DNA of 64,000 bases, taken from Gilliamella mensalis (GTDB lineage: Bacteria > Pseudomonadota > Gammaproteobacteria > Enterobacterales > Orbaceae). This document shows positions 56,213 to 64,000 of this stretch, piece by piece. Below the pieces are notes generated by a model, which did no database searches, was not told the origin of the DNA, and was given only the letters and a program-made list of their open reading frames with translations. The stretch is taken from NCBI RefSeq assembly GCF_900103085.1, contig NZ_FMWR01000002.1:62001-126000 (forward strand), read 5' to 3'. Each line of letters begins with the position of its first letter. Positions within the stretch are counted from its first letter, which is position 1. The position numbers and the translations under genes were made by a program.

Positions 56213-57805
56213 TTAATGTTCTCGAGTTTTTCTAAACTCAACATCAGGATATCGTTCTTCAGTCAAATTCAAATTAACCATACTTGGCGCAATATAAGAA
56301 AGGTTATCTCCTCCATCTAAAGCCAAGTTTTGCTCGCATTTGCGCTTAAACTCTTCCAGTTTTTTCACATCAGAGCATTCAACCCAGCGCGCTGTTGTGA
56401 CGTTAACGGACTCATAAATTGCTTCAACGTTATATTCAGATTTTAAACGCGCAACCACCACATCAAATTGTAGCACCCCTACAGCACCTACAATTAAGTC
56501 ATTATTAGTTAATGGACGAAATACCTGTACGGCGCCTTCTTCAGACAATTGCACCAATCCTTTTAATAGCTGCTTTTGTTTCAGTGGATCTTTAAGACGA
56601 ATTCGGCGAAATAGTTCCGGCGCAAAGTTAGGAATACCGGTAAATTTTAAATTTTCCCCTTGAGTAAAAGTATCACCAATCTGTATAGTACCATGATTAT
56701 GTAATCCAATAATATCGCCAGCATAGGCTTCTTCAACATGTTCACGATCACCCGCCATAAATGTTAAGGCGTCAGAAATATTGATATCTTTAGCCAAACG
56801 AACATGACGCAACTTCATGCCTTTTTCATATTTACCCGATACAATGCGCATAAACGCCACGCGGTCACGATGTTTAGGATCCATATTGGCCTGAATTTTA
56901 AAAACAAAACCACTGAATTTTTCTTCTGATGATTCAACTTCACGCTTATCAGTTTGACGTGGCTGTGGTGTTGGAGCCCAAGAAGTTAAACCATCAAGCA
57001 TATGATCAACGCCAAAATTACCCAATGCTGTACCAAAAAAGACTGGCGTTAAATCACCCGACAAGAAAGCATCTAGATCAAATTCATTGGAAGCACCTTG
57101 CACTAATTCAAGCTCTTCACGCAGTTGCTGTGCTAAATCATCACCAACAGCTACATCCAAATCAGGATTAGTTAACCCTTTAATAATTCGGACTTCTTGT
57201 ATTGTATGACCTTGGCCTGATTGGTAAAGATATGTTTCGTCTTTCGCTAAATGATAGACACCTTTAAATAACTTGCCACAACCAATCGGCCAAGTAATTG
57301 GTGCGCACATTATATTTAGCTCGTTTTCAACTTCATCAAGCAATTCCATCGGATCGCGAATATCACGATCTAGCTTATTCATGAACGTTAAAATTGGTGT
57401 ATTGCGTAAACGCGTAACCTCCATTAATTTACGGGTACGATCTTCAACCCCTTTTGCTGCGTCAATCACCATCAAACAACTATCAACCGCAGTTAACGTA
57501 CGGTAAGTATCTTCAGAAAAATCCTCGTGCCCTGGGGTATCTAATAAATTAACTAAGCAATCATTATAAGGAAACTGCATCACAGATGTCGTAATAGAAA
57601 TACCACGCTGCTTTTCCATCTCCATCCAGTCTGACTTTGCATGCTGGGCATTAGCACCACGGCCTTTAACCGTACCTGCTGTTTGGATTGCATGACCAAA
57701 TAAAAGTACCTTTTCGGTAATGGTGGTTTTACCGGCATCAGGGTGAGAAATAATCGCAAAAGTGCGACGTGCACTAACCTCGTCTAAATAAGCTTGTTCT
57801 GTCAT
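56213..57805 (-). CDS. prfC: Peptide chain release factor 3
   Basis: RF3 is a GTPase that recycles RF1/RF2 from the ribosome after termination. The 530 residues (E. coli 529) contain the G1 loop [13 protein letters not shown], the switch I region [15 protein letters not shown]3 DTPGHEDF, and G4 NKLD (MNKLDRD), followed by domain II and the RF3-specific C-terminal domain with [12 protein letters not shown] at the end. Highly conserved throughout. It is divergent from ilvY. Confidence 0.97.
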   Translation of the reverse strand: MTEQAYLDEVSARRTFAIISHPDAGKTTITEKVLLFGHAIQTAGTVKGRGANAQHAKSDWMEMEKQRGISITTSVMQFPYNDCLVNLLDTPGHEDFSEDTYRTLTAVDSCLMVIDAAKGVEDRTRKLMEVTRLRNTPILTFMNKLDRDIRDPMELLDEVENELNIMCAPITWPIGCGKLFKGVYHLAKDETYLYQSGQGHTIQEVRIIKGLTNPDLDVAVGDDLAQQLREELELVQGASNEFDLDAFLSGDLTPVFFGTALGNFGVDHMLDGLTSWAPTPQPRQTDKREVESSEEKFSGFVFKIQANMDPKHRDRVAFMRIVSGKYEKGMKLRHVRLAKDINISDALTFMAGDREHVEEAYAGDIIGLHNHGTIQIGDTFTQGENLKFTGIPNFAPELFRRIRLKDPLKQKQLLKGLVQLSEEGAVQVFRPLTNNDLIVGAVGVLQFDVVVARLKSEYNVEAIYESVNVTTARWVECSDVKKLEEFKRKCEQNLALDGGDNLSYIAPSMVNLNLTEERYPDVEFRKTREH

Positions 57806-57874
57806 AAAACTGTTTTAATCCACACAAAAATAATGACATATTTTAGCAGGTATCTATCTATTTTGCCATTGGTG

Positions 57875-57944
57875 TTATGCACAAGGTCATTTGCCTTATT
57901 TATTTATTTATGCATAATATTTCCCCTAATAAGTCATGCATAAT
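57875..57944 (+). repeat. Repeated ATGCA sites upstream of ilvY
   Basis: TTATGCA occurs at 57875-57881 and 57908-57914 and as TCATGCA at 57934-57940, the latter two extended to ATGCATAAT. They lie in the divergent prfC-ilvY region and upstream of the ilvY start, where a LysR-type regulator could bind. Spacing of about 33 and 26 bases is near three turns and two and a half turns. Confidence 0.35.
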
Positions 57945-58007
57945 TTACTGCTTCTTGACAAAAAGTTTCAGGAAACTATGCGTTTTAGTATACAACCGGA
58001 AATTGCT

Positions 58008-58910
58008 ATGAATATTCGTGATTTAAAATTGTACCTACATTTATGCGAAACCTGTCACTTTGGTATAACAGCAAATGCCATGCATGTTAGCCCATCAACC
58101 TTATCAAGACAGATTCAGCGACTTGAAGAACATTTTGGTCATCTACTATTTATTCGCGATAACAGGCAGGTACAAATCACCCAAGTGGGCGAAAAAGTCA
58201 AACATTTTGCTCAACAAGTAATAAATATGCACCAACAGCTAAAACACGATTTAGATCAATCCAACCAACAGCTTGTTGGCGAACTCACGCTTTTTTGTTC
58301 AGTCACCGCCGCATATAGCCACTTACCGGAAATACTCGATAGTTTTAGGATCCACTATCCACTAGTTGAAATCAAACTATCAACTGGTGATGCTGCCGAC
58401 GCAGTAGAAAAGATACAAACAAATACTGCCGATTTAGCCATTGCCGGCAAGCCAAAACATCTTCCGACCGGTATTGAATTTTTAAAATTTGGCGAAATTG
58501 AAATGGTCTTGCTGATCCCAAAACTTAATAGTTCATTTAGCGACAAATTACACCAAAAACAACCTGATTGGCATAATATTCCATTTATATTGCCTGAGCA
58601 CGGTCCAAGCCGACATCGCATTGATTTATGGTTTAAACAAAAAAAAATCACTAACCCCAAAATCTACGCAACGGTTGCAGGCCACGAAGCGATTGTATCA
58701 ATGGTTGCTCTAGGATGTGGTGTCGCCTTATTACCAAAAGTTGTAATGGACAATAGCCCTGAGCGGATAAGAGAACGTATAACCGAATGGTCTACTAACT
58801 TAATGGAACCCTTTGACGTTGGCATTTGTGTACAAAAAAGACGATTATCTGAAAAAATTATTGCCGCCTTTTGGGCAATTTGCAATCTAAATTTAGTCAA
58901 TAACGAATAA
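58008..58910 (+). CDS. ilvY: LysR-family regulator IlvY
   Basis: IlvY activates ilvC, the ketol-acid reductoisomerase gene, when its substrates acetolactate or acetohydroxybutyrate are present. The ATG at 58008 matches the E. coli start (MNIRDLKLYLHL); the frame runs 24 codons further upstream but only with weak signals. The HTH (about 3-60) includes HVSPSTLSRQIQRLEE, and the sensor domain has FCSVTAAYSHLPEILDSF, LSTGDAADAVEK and GHEAIVSMVALGCGVALLP, almost residue for residue as in E. coli. In E. coli ilvC is divergent next to it; here prfC takes that place, so ilvC must be elsewhere or absent. Confidence 0.95.
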   Translation: MNIRDLKLYLHLCETCHFGITANAMHVSPSTLSRQIQRLEEHFGHLLFIRDNRQVQITQVGEKVKHFAQQVINMHQQLKHDLDQSNQQLVGELTLFCSVTAAYSHLPEILDSFRIHYPLVEIKLSTGDAADAVEKIQTNTADLAIAGKPKHLPTGIEFLKFGEIEMVLLIPKLNSSFSDKLHQKQPDWHNIPFILPEHGPSRHRIDLWFKQKKITNPKIYATVAGHEAIVSMVALGCGVALLPKVVMDNSPERIRERITEWSTNLMEPFDVGICVQKRRLSEKIIAAFWAICNLNLVNNE

Positions 58911-59025
58911 TAAAAATATAGTGTATAATTAGAGTGTGAAAAACTAACACTATTATAATGTGCGTATAATTTACTGATAAGTAGCTAAATTTTTGGCAAG
59001 ATATAACGATTAAATCAGATAAAAC

Positions 59026-61197
59026 ATGATTGTAATGGAATTCAAAATGATACAAATAAAAATATTAGCTTCATTGATACTTTTTTCCACTATTGCTTTG
59101 CCACTAGCGGCACAGACTAACACGACAAAAGCAACCCAACTAGTCGATAGTACTGAGGTGAGCACATCTAAAAAAAACACAATGACTGGTGACACCAATA
59201 CAAGTGTTGAAGTTAACAGCAATCCTCAAATTGGCAATACAACCATTCAAAAACCTAAGTGGCTAGTTCGTGATACTTTAACTTATTATGACGGCGATAG
59301 TAACGACCTTGTCACTGCTGGACTGGGATTTACACCATTATCAACCGCAACTATCTCACCAGAAGTTGAAAACCCGACAAAACCAAATTTTCAAGAGCGT
59401 CGTCAAGCTAAGCTAAATCGCTATATTGACACCAAAAATGGCGAAGGAACACTATTTGGTTTTAGAAAACAAGAGCTAACACCATTGTTTGATGGCAAAA
59501 TTGCAGGCACTGAAATATTAGCCATACAAAAACAAGACGGCGTGGGCATGTTACTACAAATTCCAATTGATTTTGACAAAAACAAACCCTGCATCGTTGC
59601 CGTTCCTGCTACTGATTCGGACGGAGTACTCAATGCCAAAGATGTACAAATTCGTGGTTTATGGGGACTTCGCCACAACTGCGCTGTGGTTTATAACGAC
59701 AAAGGATTAGGTAATGGCATTTATGATATTGATCACAATCTTGGCTTTACCTTATGGGGTGAAGTACAAAGCGGGAGTATGTTATTTTATCCATCTATTA
59801 ATAATAGAGAGCAATACATCCAAAAATACCCTCATCGTTATGCCATAAAACAGCTACACTCAAAACTCAATACCGAAGCTCGCTGGGGTGAACATGTATT
59901 AAAATCCCTAGAGTTTGCCTTTTATGAAATTAATAGTATGTTTTCACCCAATGACCAAATTATCTTTAATAAAGACAACACCCTTGTTCTAGTTTATGGC
60001 GCAAGTGATGGTGGCGGTGCCGCATTAAAAGCAGGCGAATTAGATGACCAAAATATGATTGATGGCATTGTGGCAGTTAATCCACAAATTCAACCAAATC
60101 TTGATACATTCCCTGTTACACTAAAAATAGGTAGCAGCGCCCCACAGCAGTTAGATGCTAAATCCATTGCAAATTACAGTGCTTATGGCGCGTTATATAT
60201 ACCTTGTGCAATCCCAGCAATAAAAGCCTATAAAGACAATTCTTATGTACCTTATGCGAATTATTTCCTTTATTCACAAGAACGCTGTAATGCCCTAAAA
60301 AATGCCAAATTACTTACCAATGGCACCCCAAAAGAGGCACTAGAAAAATTGCACAAATATGGGTGGACGCTAGAGATGGACATCCAACTACCCTATTTTT
60401 ATTACACTGAATCGATTGGTCTACCGTATCAATATATTAGTGCTTATGGCAAATACGATGTCACCGAAAACATGTGTAATTTTTCGGTAGCAAGTACCCA
60501 GCAAAATCCAATCTATTACAGTGGTAAAGTGGCGCCATTAGAAGAAATTTCTTTTGAACAAATATGGGGAATGGCAAACGGGCATTTACCACTTTGGAAC
60601 AGCCATGATGCAACTGTCTTGGATCTAGTTGAAAACGAAGATCTCAACACACCAAGACGTGAATTTTATTCTAGCTCGCAAACAAAAGATATAATTGACT
60701 ATGGCACGGAAGGATCAATTTGTGTTTATCAAAAATCACAAGAACCGCGTGTTGAAGAAGGTATAAAACAAGTTATGGCATCGGGCAATTTGCATGGCAT
60801 AAAAACCTTTATTGTTCATGGTCGTAACAATGTTAAACAACTACCCAACTATACATCGCGCGCTTATGTCGCTTTAAATAGTTTAGTTGAAGGTACACAA
60901 TCGCAACTGCGATATATTGAAGTTGAAAATGCCAGTTATTTAGATGGCAGACCACCATTTGACAACACTTTATTACCGATTGATTATTATGGTGAAGATG
61001 CTATTGAATGGTTATGGGCTAACTTAACAACCCAAGCGACACTACCTGTAAGCCAAGTGGTGCATACAAAACCCCGGGGGGGCAAAAGTGGTTATGCGCC
61101 ACAAATAACCAACAAAAATTTAAAACCGATAATGCAATCCCCAAATCGCAATGATGTCATTCAAAAAAATGATGGCAAATTGATATTGCCAAATTAA
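59026..61197 (+). CDS. Secreted D-(-)-3-hydroxybutyrate oligomer hydrolase
   Basis: The protein resembles the D-(-)-3-hydroxybutyrate oligomer hydrolase family (3HBOH), which cleaves short oligomers of 3-hydroxybutyrate to monomers. It opens with a signal peptide (the ATG at 59047, IQIKILASLILFSTIALPLAA, is the more typical start; AAT-GGA lies before it; the given start adds seven residues). A serine-hydrolase elbow GASDGGGA is at residues 325-332 (S327), with AGLGFTPL near residue 93, an NPQIQPNLDTFP segment and a late GRNNVKQLPNYTSRAYVALNSL region carrying a likely catalytic histidine (FIVHGRNN). Mature length is large (about 690) as in the family. It has no genes for polymer synthesis beside it, so its substrate would be external. 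Confidence 0.8.
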   Translation: MIVMEFKMIQIKILASLILFSTIALPLAAQTNTTKATQLVDSTEVSTSKKNTMTGDTNTSVEVNSNPQIGNTTIQKPKWLVRDTLTYYDGDSNDLVTAGLGFTPLSTATISPEVENPTKPNFQERRQAKLNRYIDTKNGEGTLFGFRKQELTPLFDGKIAGTEILAIQKQDGVGMLLQIPIDFDKNKPCIVAVPATDSDGVLNAKDVQIRGLWGLRHNCAVVYNDKGLGNGIYDIDHNLGFTLWGEVQSGSMLFYPSINNREQYIQKYPHRYAIKQLHSKLNTEARWGEHVLKSLEFAFYEINSMFSPNDQIIFNKDNTLVLVYGASDGGGAALKAGELDDQNMIDGIVAVNPQIQPNLDTFPVTLKIGSSAPQQLDAKSIANYSAYGALYIPCAIPAIKAYKDNSYVPYANYFLYSQERCNALKNAKLLTNGTPKEALEKLHKYGWTLEMDIQLPYFYYTESIGLPYQYISAYGKYDVTENMCNFSVASTQQNPIYYSGKVAPLEEISFEQIWGMANGHLPLWNSHDATVLDLVENEDLNTPRREFYSSSQTKDIIDYGTEGSICVYQKSQEPRVEEGIKQVMASGNLHGIKTFIVHGRNNVKQLPNYTSRAYVALNSLVEGTQSQLRYIEVENASYLDGRPPFDNTLLPIDYYGEDAIEWLWANLTTQATLPVSQVVHTKPRGGKSGYAPQITNKNLKPIMQSPNRNDVIQKNDGKLILPN

Positions 61198-61219
61198 CGA
61201 CAAATATCCCAAAACAACT

Positions 61220-61801
61220 TTAGCCAATGCCATCTTTTATCGCTAAACAAATTTTGGGGTATAACACAAAAAACAACGACTCGAGTTGCGCATAGTGTTG
61301 CTTAATATCAACAATAGTTTCTCTTAACAAATACAATTTTGGTCGTCGATTTGCCATGCCACCAAGTACATCACCGACAAAATCGATAGAAGCATAATTT
61401 TCTAGCCACGACCCTTGCCACATTGCATTCATAAAATTCTGATAATCGGCAGGATACGCGCTAATATAAGGTTGGATATATACTTTTGTTACTTGATTGA
61501 ATTGAGCCACACTTGGTAGTAATCCATAGTCAGGCCAATGCTTAGACAAAAAATGATCCCACACAATATCTAACGTAATAGGCGCAACACGTTGATGTAA
61601 TTTTCGAAACAGCAACTTGGCTTGCTTAACTTCAAATAGGCTATCGGTCAAGCTATCAACTTTACGGTGTAGCATAATGCCATCAGCAATATCGCGGTCA
61701 TACATTACATAAGGATCACCTTTAACAAAATCTGCCACTGTATTGCCAATTAATGAACTACCCGCTAACATAGCCAAATGCAAATGAGCAAGGATATTCA
61801 T
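61220..61801 (-). CDS. acpH: ACP phosphodiesterase
   Basis: AcpH removes the phosphopantetheine group from acyl carrier protein. The 193-residue protein (E. coli 193) starts MNILAHLHLAMLAGSSLIGNTVADFVKGD, the family signature, and has a HRKVDSLTD segment (about 46-54), in which His and Asp bind the metal, and IVWDHFLSKHW. It lies 12 bases after a siderophore-interacting protein gene on the same strand. Confidence 0.93.
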   Translation of the reverse strand: MNILAHLHLAMLAGSSLIGNTVADFVKGDPYVMYDRDIADGIMLHRKVDSLTDSLFEVKQAKLLFRKLHQRVAPITLDIVWDHFLSKHWPDYGLLPSVAQFNQVTKVYIQPYISAYPADYQNFMNAMWQGSWLENYASIDFVGDVLGGMANRRPKLYLLRETIVDIKQHYAQLESLFFVLYPKICLAIKDGIG

Positions 61802-61813
61802 AAAAATAAATAA

Positions 61814-62623
61814 TTATTCACGATGTTTAAATTCACCTTCGGCAAAACCTTCGCGCCAATAGCTAGTAATATGAAAGGCATCCGACGGTAAATATGTATA
61901 TTTATCCTTAACAGCATGGCGAACAGCTTGTGCCAATGAACATTCCATTCCCCCCCAAAACAACAATTTATCTTGTCCTGATAAATCGGTACTAATTATT
62001 GCATCAACAAATTGATTGGGATTATCCCCATTTTGTACAAACCAATGTACTTTAATACTTTTATTAACAGGTAACGACACCATATCGCTTTTACAATTAA
62101 CTTGCATAAAGGCAAAAGCCTTTTGTTTTTTAGGAAGATGCTCAAGTGTATAACAAATAGCTGGAATAGCTGAAACATCGCCCATCAATATCAAACAATC
62201 ATTATTAAACTTCAACTTACTGGCAGCGCCAATCAAACCAATTTGATCGCCAATCTTGGCTTTTTGCGACCAAACTGAAGCCAAACCAGTTTCATGAATG
62301 GCAAAATCAACAAAAAACTGATTGGCATCACGATCAAATTCGCGCACGCTATAGCTACGAACAAGCTGACGCAACCTATCGTTAACAAGGATTTTATTAT
62401 TTTCATCAAGTTGGGGAAACTCAATTAAGCCAGTTAAAGGATCTGGGAACAATAATTTTAAATAAGGACATATCCATAGTGGATCAATATTAACCGGTTT
62501 ATTACTACTAAACTGAATACGAATAAAGCTGGGTGAGATTTTTTCAACATTCAATACCGTTAATAATGCATTAACAATGACTTTTTTATTTATTTTAATT
62601 TTCTGTTTTTTTTCATCCATCAT
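61814..62623 (-). CDS. Siderophore-interacting (FAD-dependent ferric reductase family) protein
   Basis: A 269-residue member of the SIP/ViuB family, which reduce ferric siderophores with NAD(P)H and FAD. The FAD motif RSYSVREFDRD (about 89-99) and the FAIHETGLASVWSQKAKIGDQI segment with GP/GAAS-like loop are present, and the C-terminal NAD(P)H domain has LLFWGGMECSLAQAVRHAV and the AYWREG-type ending (HITSYWREGFAEGEF). No siderophore transport or biosynthesis genes are near. Its start has two adjacent ATG codons. Expected Fur control is not visible as a clear Fur box. Confidence 0.88.
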   Translation of the reverse strand: MMDEKKQKIKINKKVIVNALLTVLNVEKISPSFIRIQFSSNKPVNIDPLWICPYLKLLFPDPLTGLIEFPQLDENNKILVNDRLRQLVRSYSVREFDRDANQFFVDFAIHETGLASVWSQKAKIGDQIGLIGAASKLKFNNDCLILMGDVSAIPAICYTLEHLPKKQKAFAFMQVNCKSDMVSLPVNKSIKVHWFVQNGDNPNQFVDAIISTDLSGQDKLLFWGGMECSLAQAVRHAVKDKYTYLPSDAFHITSYWREGFAEGEFKHRE

Positions 62624-62769
62624 GCCGATCCTTTATTTATTGTTAGTTGATATCATCATACAACAAAAAATGTTCGAGTAATGCTATTTTTACAATTGAA
62701 AAAACAGGTAAATTTGATTAATCTAAAAATAGTAGAATAAGCGTAAACAGCATCGAATTGATAAAAAAC

Positions 62770-63432
62770 TTAAAATGTTAACGCACCAAAAGTACCACAC
62801 CAGTCTTGTTCAAACTTAGTTATTGCTGCCTCCACAGCAGGATCAGAAATAAATAGTTCAGCTACCTCCACTGGCAACGTAATAGATTTACAACCTGCAA
62901 GCATACAATCTAGTGCTTGCCTTGGGGTTCTAAAGCTTGCGGCTAACACCATCGACTGTGGGCTGTGCAAATCTAATAGTTTTTGTAACTCAAGTACTGT
63001 ATCTTTGCTATTTCCACCTTGAGCATCGATGCGGTTGACATAAGGCGCGATATATTGAGCCCCAGCTAATGCTGCTAAAAACCCCTGTCCTGCACCATAA
63101 ACAGCCGTGCCTAACGTAGGAATACCTTGTTGGGTTAATTCTTTTATCGCAATCAATCCCTGCTCATTAACAGGAATCTTAGTCACAATTGACGGCACTG
63201 CCTTTCTAAGTTGATGAGCCTCTTTTATCATTTCGTTGGCATTACTTGAAAGTACTTGGGCAAACAGCAATTTATCTGTGCCTAGCACCTCTTGTAATTG
63301 AGCCAATAACGAAAAGATAGGCTTGCCTGATTTTGCCACAATGCTCGGATTAGTGGTCACCCCACAAATGGGCAAAACTTTAGCTAAACGTTTGATCGCG
63401 GCAATATCGGCGGTATCTAAGTATAAATCCAT
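62770..63432 (-). CDS. fsa: Fructose-6-phosphate aldolase (transaldolase-like)
   Basis: Fsa cleaves fructose 6-phosphate into dihydroxyacetone and glyceraldehyde 3-phosphate, or runs in reverse. The 220-residue length equals E. coli FsaA. The Schiff-base lysine is K85 ([10 protein letters not shown]), and [40 protein letters not shown] and [10 protein letters not shown] are the family segments; the lack of the longer N-terminal part separates it from canonical transaldolase. A CRP-like site lies in the 263-base divergent region upstream. Confidence 0.94.
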   Translation of the reverse strand: MDLYLDTADIAAIKRLAKVLPICGVTTNPSIVAKSGKPIFSLLAQLQEVLGTDKLLFAQVLSSNANEMIKEAHQLRKAVPSIVTKIPVNEQGLIAIKELTQQGIPTLGTAVYGAGQGFLAALAGAQYIAPYVNRIDAQGGNSKDTVLELQKLLDLHSPQSMVLAASFRTPRQALDCMLAGCKSITLPVEVAELFISDPAVEAAITKFEQDWCGTFGALTF

Positions 63433-63573
63433 GGTTAACTCCTAATTTAGAATGAACAATCATTTGTTAACATATAACAACATTTGCATGACAGACATCG
63501 TATGCAGAAATAATCCAACCGCATAGAAGATAATCTTGTTATTTACTGGATTTTTGTACGCTCTTCAAAAAAA

Positions 63574-63589
63574 TGAGATAGAGATCACA
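63574..63589. promoter_or_regulatory. CRP-like site between fsa and the regulator gene
   Basis: TGAGATAGAGATCACA matches TGTGA-N6-TCACA at 9 of 10 core positions. It lies 142 bases upstream of fsa and 107 upstream of the divergent gene. Control by carbon status is plausible for an aldolase gene, but the site is one mismatch from consensus. Confidence 0.45.
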
Positions 63590-63695
63590 TAATCGAAAAT
63601 TTAAAATACTTATTAAATAAAAACGGGTTATAACAATTTTTATCTTTTTTAACTGTATATAATCTAAATAAACGTACACTACTTAATTTATGCTT

Positions 63696-64000
63696 ATGAC
63701 AAAATCCATTCACAACGCATTAACCAAGTTTGTAACTGATGAACTAAAAATCAATCGTATTTATTTTGCAAACAGCAGCAATTGCGCCCCTTTGCATGCC
63801 TACCAAGTCAACTTTCCTAGAATTGAAATCATATTAGAAGGCAAACAACAAATGCAATGGGCGGATAACAATGGAAAAATTATTGAAAAAATATTATCGA
63901 CTAATGATCTTTTATATATTTCCGCTCAAAGTTGGAACAACCCCATTTGGACAACCCCTGTTACATTATTAAGTATTTTGTTTGGAAAACAACAAATTGG
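63696..64000 (+). CDS. Probable AraC-family transcriptional regulator, N-terminal part (cut by window edge)
   Basis: A frame opens at the ATG at 63696 (another ATG two codons earlier at 63690) and stays open for 101 codons to the window end. The product so far reads as a cupin-like sensor domain: short strands such as FPRIEIILEGKQQMQW and DLLYISAQSWNNPIW, without any membrane segment. This resembles the N-terminal arm of AraC-type regulators in which a C-terminal HTH follows, but the HTH itself lies beyond the window. It is divergent from fsa and may regulate it. The call is inference from domain look and place. Confidence 0.5.
   Translation, partial: MTKSIHNALTKFVTDELKINRIYFANSSNCAPLHAYQVNFPRIEIILEGKQQMQWADNNGKIIEKILSTNDLLYISAQSWNNPIWTTPVTLLSILFGKQQI

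Noticed and set aside
57936..58007. Upstream start of ilvY
   Set aside because: The 24 extra residues do not match IlvY, and the conserved start MNIRDLK has CCGGA at proper distance.

Overview
The window looks like ordinary core chromosome of a low-GC gammaproteobacterium. Single-copy housekeeping proteins (CoaA, HemN, RsmC, HolD, RimI, UvrD, XerC, SpoT, RecG, RpsA, IhfB, AroA, Cmk, PrfC, IlvY) read like Enterobacterales/Pasteurellales orthologues, but base composition is strongly AT-rich and several gene orders differ from E. coli. An insect-gut Orbaceae-type bacterium (Gilliamella, Frischella or Orbus relatives) is my inference from this combination; no rRNA or species marker is present to prove it. 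I found no tRNA, rRNA, IS element, prophage, integrase other than XerC, or CRISPR array.

Layout. 1-9245: partial DUF1090 gene, coaA, yihI, a small membrane ORF, hemN, an unknown two-TM protein, rsmC, holD-rimI, a thiamin pyrophosphokinase, two unknown exported proteins and cyaY. 9322-16641: minus-strand cluster lptM-lysA-dapF-DUF484-xerC-yigB-uvrD, with a LexA box ahead of uvrD. 16951-23757: a complete L-ascorbate utilisation locus (IIC-IIB fusion, IIA, UlaF, UlaD, UlaE on the minus strand; ulaR-ulaG divergent on the plus strand) with a CRP-like site between. 23891-31667: rpoZ-spoT-recG, a SulP transporter and pmbA. 31745-35293: darP, ppa, and two cold-shock genes flanking gapA. 35598-42367: proC, a PilT-like ATPase divergent from yggS-yggT, ycgL-ycgN, glk, corA, ssb. 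42637-53091: aroA-cmk-rpsA-ihfB-comEC-lpxK-ycaR-kdsB, as in E. coli but without msbA, headed by an uncharacterised XRE regulator. 53205-64000: a pitrilysin-type protease, prfC, ilvY, a secreted 3-hydroxybutyrate oligomer hydrolase, acpH, a siderophore-interacting protein, fructose-6-phosphate aldolase and the start of a probable AraC-family regulator.

How the genes work together. The ula locus should import L-ascorbate as its 6-phosphate, hydrolyse the lactone (UlaG), decarboxylate (UlaD) and epimerise twice (UlaE, UlaF) to D-xylulose 5-phosphate for the pentose phosphate pathway. Glk, GapA and Fsa are central carbon enzymes. LysA and DapF finish the DAP/lysine branch that also feeds peptidoglycan; KdsB and LpxK serve lipid A/Kdo synthesis.

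I see no convincing new multi-gene defence or mobile system. The most interesting items are the unknown exported gene pair (7540-8834), the secreted hydroxybutyrate-oligomer hydrolase (59026-61197), the msbA-less lpxK cluster with a hairpin at the missing position, the matched leader hairpins of the two csp genes, the nested inverted repeats in front of the XRE regulator, and the ula control region.
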